DNA of 9,831 nt from Desulfobacteraceae bacterium (GTDB lineage: Bacteria; Desulfobacterota; DSM-4660; Desulfatiglandales; HGW-15), in NCBI GenBank assembly GCA_003819975.1, contig RPPU01000116.1:1-9831 (forward strand), given 5' to 3'. The translations under genes and the position numbers were made by a program. Positions 5,562-9,831 of the stretch are shown here, piece after piece. Below the pieces are notes generated by a model, which saw only the letters and a program-made list of their open reading frames with translations, did no database searches and was not told where the DNA came from. Numbering within the stretch: position 1 is the first letter of the stretch; the number at the start of each line of letters is the position of its first letter.

Positions 5562-6660
5562 ATGCACGAGCTCATTATAAAAACAGATCAGATGATGGAA
5601 CAACTCACTCAGTTGCGAGGTCATCTTTGACCTGGATCAACAGGAAAAAGAACTTGAAAAAATCGATCAACTCATGTCTCTGCCCGATTTCTGGCAAAGA
5701 GCCCAGGATGAAATCGCCCGCCTGAGCCAACAACGCGTTTTTCTAAAGGACAAAATCGAGGAATGGCGCAAATATCGCCAAGCCGTTGAAGAGGCCAAAC
5801 TCATGGTCCAAATGGCTTCCGATGAAAGCGATCAGTCCGCCCTGGAAGAAGTGGCCGCGGATCTCACCCGCCTGGAAAAAGAAATTCTGGCCCTCGAAAC
5901 CAAAGCCTTGTTGAACGAACCGGATGACGGCCGCAACGCGATTGTCTCCATCAATGCCGGCGCCGGCGGCACTGAAGCCCAGGATTGGGTTCAAATGCTT
6001 TTCCGCATGTATCTGCGTTGGTGCGAATCCCAAAAATACACCGTGGAAGTGATCGATCAAATGCCCGGCGACGAAGCCGGGATCAAGAGCTTGACTTGCA
6101 CGGTCAGCGGCCCCTATGCCTACGGCTATTTGAAAGCGGAACACGGAGTCCACCGCATGGTGCGTATTTCCCCCTTTGACGCCGGCGGCCGGCGTCACAC
6201 CTCTTTTGCCTCGGTCTCGGTTTTACCCGAAGTGGACACCGATATTGAAATCGAAATCGACGAAAAGGACCTTCGCATCGACACGTTCCGGGCCAGCGGA
6301 CCCGGCGGCCAGCATGTGAACAAAACCAGTTCGGCCATCCGCATCACCCATTTCCCCACCGGGATCGTGGTGCAATGCCAGAATGAAAAAAGCCAGCACC
6401 GCAACAAAGACACCGCCATGAAGGTCCTGCAGTCCCGGTTGTATGAACTGGAACGCTTGAAATTGGACGAAAAAAAGCAGCAAATGCACCAGGATCAGAA
6501 AGACATCGCCTGGGGCTCCCAGATCCGCTCTTATGTCTTCAACCCCTACCGCCTGGTCAAAGACCACCGCACCAACGTGGAAATGGGCAACCTCGATAAA
6601 GTCATGGACGGCTACCTCGACCCCTTTATGGACGCTTATTTGAGGATGAAGAAAAAATAA
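5562..6660 (+). CDS. prfB: Peptide chain release factor 2 (RF2), with programmed +1 frameshift
   Basis: RF2 recognises UGA and UAA stop codons and triggers peptide release. Translation starts at the ATG at 5562, with AAAAGGAG seven bases upstream, and reads 22 codons to TGA at 5628. A +1 shift at CTT-T then continues as GAC-CTG-GAT to 6660. The joined protein is 365 residues, the same length as E. coli RF2. The coding sequence is therefore 5562-5627 joined to 5629-6660. The stop-codon-reading SPF motif ([10 protein letters not shown]) is at 203-205 and the catalytic GGQ ([13 protein letters not shown]) at 248-250. The N-terminal coiled-coil domain 1 precedes them. An in-frame ATG at 5674 alone would lose the first 37 residues. 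The partner gene upstream is lnt, separated by the heptamer array. Confidence 0.97.
5617..5631 (+). promoter_or_regulatory. prfB autoregulatory +1 frameshift site
   Basis: The slippery CTT followed by TGA-C (5625-5631) has an internal Shine-Dalgarno-like GAGGT (5617-5621) three bases upstream. This matches the layout of the E. coli prfB recoding site. When RF2 is scarce the slow UGA lets the ribosome slip by one base and make more RF2; when RF2 is abundant translation ends after 22 codons. Confidence 0.95.
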
Positions 6661-6665
6661 AAGAA

Positions 6666-6700
6666 GGCTATAGGCTGTAGGTTTTTAGGCTGAAGGGCTG
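6666..6700. repeat. ggctgta-type degenerate heptamer repeat
   Basis: The words ggctata, ggctgta, ggttttta, ggctgaa and gggctg follow one another directly after the prfB stop, all but one with a 7-base period. This is a third word family using the same period as the arrays flanking lnt. No terminator with a U-tract was found after prfB. Confidence 0.65.
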
Positions 6701-6785
6701 CAAAATGATCCGCGCAAAAAATTTAGATCGTAGAAATGCTCGCGATGATGTTTTTTCCCGTCATTTCCATCACTCTTTATTACCC

Positions 6786-6913
6786 GGCTAACGACAAAAT
6801 CAGAGGTGTGAACCGCGATGTCGAAATTAAAAAAGAATTTAACTTTAATTCAATTCGTAACCGCGAACAAAAGCAAATAGCGGTTCACATCCTACTGGAT
6901 TTTATTGTTAGCC
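6786..6913 (-). repeat. 128-bp near-palindrome, attC-like or MITE-like
   Basis: The ends are ggctaac (6786-6792) and gttagcc (6907-6913). The terminal arms 6786-6816 (31 bases) and 6880-6913 (34 bases) pair over almost their whole length. There are two non-Watson-Crick positions just inside the end boxes and three unpaired bases, all in the right arm. On the minus strand the element begins two bases after the stop codon of the glycosylase remnant. Integron attC sites have the same plan: RYYYAAC and GTTRRRY end boxes with conserved AAC and GTT, imperfect arms with extrahelical bases on one side, and position immediately after a cassette gene stop. Each end box departs from consensus at one base, and the arms pair more fully than usual. 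A MITE with 31-34-base terminal inverted repeats is the main alternative. No integrase gene is in the window. Confidence 0.6.
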
Positions 6914-6915
6914 AC

Positions 6916-7259
6916 TTATTTTGAATTTAATTTATGTTTATTGAAATTACAGAACTCGATTACTTTGCTGACTGAACAATTTGGATTTTCTTCCAGACAA
7001 ATACCATGACTTAGACCCAAGGCCTCATATTTAGCTTGACCATAAGCAACAAAAATAATATCAATGTATCTTATTGGAAGCCTATTTGTTTCAGCAAATT
7101 TGCGACCTTGAATGACTGTCTTTAATAGTTGCTTTTCATTTTCAATAAAACCTAATCTTCGAAAAATTCTACAAATAACTCTATCAGGTTTTAGTACTGG
7201 TAATCCAATTTATTAAAATACACTTTATCAGAACAGCCCTTGAGAAACGAATCGTAAAA
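6916..7259 (-). pseudogene. Decayed HhH-GPD / endonuclease III-like DNA glycosylase
   Basis: The minus strand has an open frame (7209-6916, 97 codons and TAA) without a credible start. It encodes IGLPVLKPDRVICRIFRRLG, later RYIDIIFVAYGQ, and a C-terminal C-x6-C-x2-S-x5-C pattern (codons at 6997, 6976, 6967, 6949). This is the iron-sulfur loop of endonuclease III-type glycosylases (C-x6-C-x2-C-x5-C) with the third Cys changed to Ser (AGC for TGC). The family is involved in base excision repair. Adding one A at 7209-7211 joins the frame to DSFLKGCSDKVYFNK upstream (to 7259), after which further stops intervene. The gene has lost its 5' half, up to the hydrolase stop at 7317. It is much richer in A+T than its neighbours, which suggests horizontal origin. 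The exact glycosylase subfamily is uncertain. Confidence 0.7.
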
Positions 7260-7316
7260 TTACTAAAGGCTTATTTTTAGAAATCCTCATGTAGATATTT
7301 CCGAGTAAGAAGCCTA

Positions 7317-8510
7317 TTAACTAGCCTGTGCCCATTCATGCACAAAAGCACAATAAAATTCAGCGGCTTTTACTAAATCCGCTTCTTTGATCTGGTCCTG
7401 GACCGTGTGGGCATGTTCTTCCAGGCCCGGGCCAAAACCGATGGTAGGAATATCGTGAACCCCTTTGGTCGTGACGCCGTTCGTCGAAAAACGCCAAACG
7501 CCGATCGAGGCTTCTTCCGCAAATTGTTTTTGATGGGCCTTCACGGCCGTTTGCGCCAAAGCATGCTTCTGCTCCATCAGCCAGGTCGGAAAATAGGCCT
7601 GATACGGATAGACTTTGCCGGTATAGCTCTCAACTGAATAATCCGGAACGTGGACTTTCGCCGACGCATTGCGAACCGCGGGCAAGTCCGACAATTGTTT
7701 CCGGACCATCTCCAGGGTTTCACCCTGAGCCAGCCGCCGGTCCACGTGAATCAACGCGCTGTCCGGTATGGCGCATAAGGAAGGCGCCGCGGATCGGATA
7801 TCGGTAACAGCAATGCTCCCCTTGCCAAGCGGCATGGATCCGCTCAATGAGTCGTTTAATAGGTCGATCTCCCGGATAACCGGGTTGATTTTATAAATGG
7901 CGTTGTCGCCCCGTTGCGGAGCCGAACCATGGCAAGACCGGCCCTGTACGCTCACTTTGAACTCTACCCTCCCGCGCTGACCCAGGCGGATCGCCAGATT
8001 ACTCGGTTCGGTCAACAGCACCGCTTCCGGTCTGATCCCCTCTTCTTCGATAATGTATTTCCAGCACAACCCTTCGTAATCTTCTTCCAAAACTGAAGCC
8101 GTGACCATCAAAGAACAATCCGCGGGCAAACCGATTTGTTTCATAATTTTACCGGCGTAAATCGCGGCAGCCAGGCCGCCTTTCTGGTCCGCGGCGCCCC
8201 GGCCGTAAATAATTCCATCCTTTGATCCGGTTTTAAAAGGATCGTGCGGCCAAGGAGCCGTGCCAATGCCGACCGTATCGCAATGCCCGTCCAAAGCAAT
8301 CAGACGTTTGCCCTGCCCGATTACACCCAGGCAATTGCCCAACCCGTCCACCCACACCCGGTCATAACCGATTTTTTCCATCTCCCGCCGGATGCGCTCG
8401 ATCACCTGACTTTCTTTCCCGCAAAAAGAGGGGATGGCGATAATCTCGCGGGTGAAAGCGATCAGGGCTTCATGCTCCGTTGCGGCGAATTGTTTGATGC
8501 GCGCTTGCAT
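7317..8510 (-). CDS. ygeY: YgeY-family M20 metallohydrolase (ArgE/DapE superfamily)
   Basis: A 397-residue zinc-dependent M20 peptidase/deacylase-type enzyme. Predicted metal and catalytic residues are His76 and Asp78 (DGHCDTVG), Asp108 (GRGAADQKGG), Glu142-Glu143 (SVLEEDYEGLCW), Glu168 (LLTEPSN) and His368 (EEHAHTV). The segments GLCWKYIIEEEGIRPE, CHGSAPQRGDNAIYK, YFPTW, FSTNGV and IGFGPG match my memory of E. coli YgeY. In E. coli, YgeY belongs to a cluster linked to selenium-dependent molybdenum hydroxylases and purine breakdown, and its substrate is not firmly known. ArgE or DapE proper is less likely because of these YgeY-specific segments. The ATG at 8510 has AGAGGA eight bases upstream. 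No selenium or purine genes lie nearby. The divergent neighbour is a membrane-bound AraC regulator. Confidence 0.9.
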   Translation of the reverse strand: MQARIKQFAATEHEALIAFTREIIAIPSFCGKESQVIERIRREMEKIGYDRVWVDGLGNCLGVIGQGKRLIALDGHCDTVGIGTAPWPHDPFKTGSKDGIIYGRGAADQKGGLAAAIYAGKIMKQIGLPADCSLMVTASVLEEDYEGLCWKYIIEEEGIRPEAVLLTEPSNLAIRLGQRGRVEFKVSVQGRSCHGSAPQRGDNAIYKINPVIREIDLLNDSLSGSMPLGKGSIAVTDIRSAAPSLCAIPDSALIHVDRRLAQGETLEMVRKQLSDLPAVRNASAKVHVPDYSVESYTGKVYPYQAYFPTWLMEQKHALAQTAVKAHQKQFAEEASIGVWRFSTNGVTTKGVHDIPTIGFGPGLEEHAHTVQDQIKEADLVKAAEFYCAFVHEWAQAS

Positions 8511-8667
8511 ATTTTTTATCCTCTGCCGTCGTCATTTTTCATTTTAATGCCATAAAAATATATCTCTTTACCTTTTTTATGTCTATACTATCCACTGGAA
8601 AATGAATAAAAGTGTTATTAGCGACATTATTTTGATTTTATTATAAATTTAACGATATTTCACTCGA

Positions 8668-8683
8668 CGGACCTCCCGGTCCG
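8668..8683 (+). promoter_or_regulatory. Hairpin in place of the ribosome site of the AraC-type gene
   Basis: cggacc (8668-8673) and ggtccg (8678-8683) form a 6-bp stem with loop tccc, ending eight bases before the ATG at 8692, where a Shine-Dalgarno sequence would be expected; none is visible. It may limit translation or be a regulator-binding palindrome. The rest of the 181-base divergent gap (8511-8667) is A+T-rich, with no promoter I can defend. Confidence 0.45.
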
Positions 8684-8691
8684 CAGCATAT

Positions 8692-9831
8692 ATGCATGCC
8701 GTTATTTTTTTCAATCTGATCAATTTCGGGCTGGGCGTCTTCATGTTCACGCTTTGCGCCAACCTGTATCTGGTCAACCGTGTCCGGATTCTGAAATACC
8801 TGTTAAGCATCCAATCCCTGATCTTGTTTTTCAATATTTATAACTTGTTGTGGTATTACTGCGAGGTTAATTTATATGATGTTCTTCGGACCCGCGCCGT
8901 TTTTCTGGGTTCCTTGTCTTATGCGGTTTTTTTAATCGCCGCGCTGATTTTCTGCTACTTTTTTTTAATGTTCATCCACGGCCTGTTCCGGATCTCGGTC
9001 AAACCGGCGGCGCGAAAGACCTTGCTTTGGGTTATTCTTATTATTTCGCTTTTTTGGGTCTGTATCTCCCTTTTGATGTATTTCGATCGCTCCCAGCAAA
9101 TCGCCCGTTTCATGTTCCATAAAACGAAATATTTGACGGATTGGATTCTCATATCCCTGGCCTGCTATGTGACCCTGCTGGTCATTATCCGCCGCGATTC
9201 CATCGACCACTTCATCGTTAAAAAAGCCCTGCATTGGCTCTTGTTTTTTTTAGCCCTGTTTTTTGCTTTGAAAGGCGTGCATCATTTTCTCCTAACCCAA
9301 GGCCGCCTGCTGCACGAGCTTACGGATTATCATCTGTTTCATTTCATCTGGCATGCCATGGGCATCAGTCTGTTTTTCAGGCATCTCAAATATTATCAAG
9401 CATCCGAAAAGGTCAAAGCCGCGCAATCGTCTTTTCTGTCCAGTTTTCAAGCCGCCTCGCAGGACCTGGCTGAAGCCATAAGCAAATACGAAAAATCCGG
9501 GATCCAGGAGGAATACGGGCAGCGGATTTTCCGAGATTTGGAAAGCCTTATGCGCAGCAAACGGCCTTATCTTGATCCTGATTTGTCGCTGCAGGCCCTG
9601 GCCGACACGCTTCAGGTCAGCCGGCACCACCTTTCGCAGGTGATCAACCGCTACGCCAGCAAGCGATACAACGACTACATAAACGGATATCGCATTGATG
9701 AAGTCCTGAACATGCTTCATGATCCGGCGCAAAGGGAGAAAAAAACCCTTGAGATCGCCTTGGACGCCGGGTTCAACTCCAAATCCGCTTTCAATAATGC
9801 CTTTAAAAAAGCCACGGGCATGAATCCTAAA
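8692..9831 (+). CDS. Membrane-embedded AraC-family transcriptional regulator (3' end cut by window edge)
   Basis: The frame is open from 8653 to the window end; ATG 8692 is the first possible start and gives 380 codons. About seven hydrophobic helices lie near residues 4-26, 34-56, 72-98, 109-131, 149-167, 178-200 and 214-232. A linker follows (235-290, SSFQAASQDLAEAISKYEKSG), then an AraC/XylS DNA-binding domain from about 293. Its first helix-turn-helix is LSLQALADTLQVSRHHLSQV; the second starts at TLEIALDAGFNSKSAFNNAF and ends at ATGMNPK. Only about 10-20 residues are missing beyond the edge. The protein is probably an inner-membrane sensor that binds DNA directly, so its ligand may be membrane-associated or periplasmic. 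It is divergent from the YgeY-family hydrolase, which it could control. An in-frame ATG at codon 18 is a possible alternative start. Confidence 0.9.
   Translation, partial: MHAVIFFNLINFGLGVFMFTLCANLYLVNRVRILKYLLSIQSLILFFNIYNLLWYYCEVNLYDVLRTRAVFLGSLSYAVFLIAALIFCYFFLMFIHGLFRISVKPAARKTLLWVILIISLFWVCISLLMYFDRSQQIARFMFHKTKYLTDWILISLACYVTLLVIIRRDSIDHFIVKKALHWLLFFLALFFALKGVHHFLLTQGRLLHELTDYHLFHFIWHAMGISLFFRHLKYYQASEKVKAAQSSFLSSFQAASQDLAEAISKYEKSGIQEEYGQRIFRDLESLMRSKRPYLDPDLSLQALADTLQVSRHHLSQVINRYASKRYNDYINGYRIDEVLNMLHDPAQREKKTLEIALDAGFNSKSAFNNAFKKATGMNPK

Noticed and set aside
6723..6770. 15-codon minus-strand ORF just beyond the attC-like element, possibly the start of a next cassette gene
   Set aside because: Too short, no recognisable motif, and such an ORF is expected by chance.
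6736..6924. 62-residue plus-strand open frame
   Set aside because: It spans the near-palindrome and the end of the glycosylase remnant; no ribosome site and no recognisable motif.
9292..9732. 146-residue minus-strand open frame
   Set aside because: Antisense shadow of the AraC-type regulator, whose helix-turn-helix domain is clear on the plus strand.

Overview
The window reads as an accessory-free stretch of a bacterial chromosome of intermediate G+C. The initiation factor 2 N-terminus carries the EEKRIKPTVIRRRRK-like segment (here with RRRKKTV) that I associate with Desulfobacterota (former Deltaproteobacteria). The lnt-prfB pairing and the wordy intergenic repeats fit that group too. This assignment is an inference from gene content and remembered sequence character, not from a search.

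Right-to-left on the minus strand, 1-2729 is the classical transcription/translation operon rimP-nusA-ylxR-infB, with infB cut by the window edge. Upstream of rimP (2730-2940) lies a cluster of palindromes and a minus-strand intrinsic terminator, then a 300-base trailer and tRNA-Gly(CCC) at 3247-3322. Two promoter-like sites sit back to back at 3374-3459, one for the tRNA and one pointing toward lnt.

On the plus strand, lnt (3763-5364, apolipoprotein N-acyltransferase) is followed by prfB (5562-6660, release factor 2). prfB must be read through an internal TGA by the classical +1 programmed frameshift, so the true product is 365 residues. A 168-base array of exactly 24 heptamers fills nearly all of the gap between them, and its inverted arm encodes the C-terminal tail of Lnt.

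From 6661 to 7316 there is no intact gene. An A+T-rich insert holds a decayed HhH-GPD/endonuclease III-like DNA glycosylase gene (minus strand) whose stop codon is two bases from a 128-base near-palindrome. That palindrome begins and ends with RYYYAAC/GTTRRRY-like boxes, so it resembles an integron attC site or a MITE. This is the most unusual part of the window.

The right end has a YgeY-family M20 metallohydrolase (minus, 7317-8510). Divergent from it is a membrane-embedded AraC-type regulator (plus, 8692 to the edge), with about seven membrane helices followed by an AraC DNA-binding domain. The two may form a sensor/enzyme pair.

A theme across the window is short-word intergenic arrays with a period of about 7 bases. 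They use different words in different gaps, and two of them are arranged as inverted pairs.
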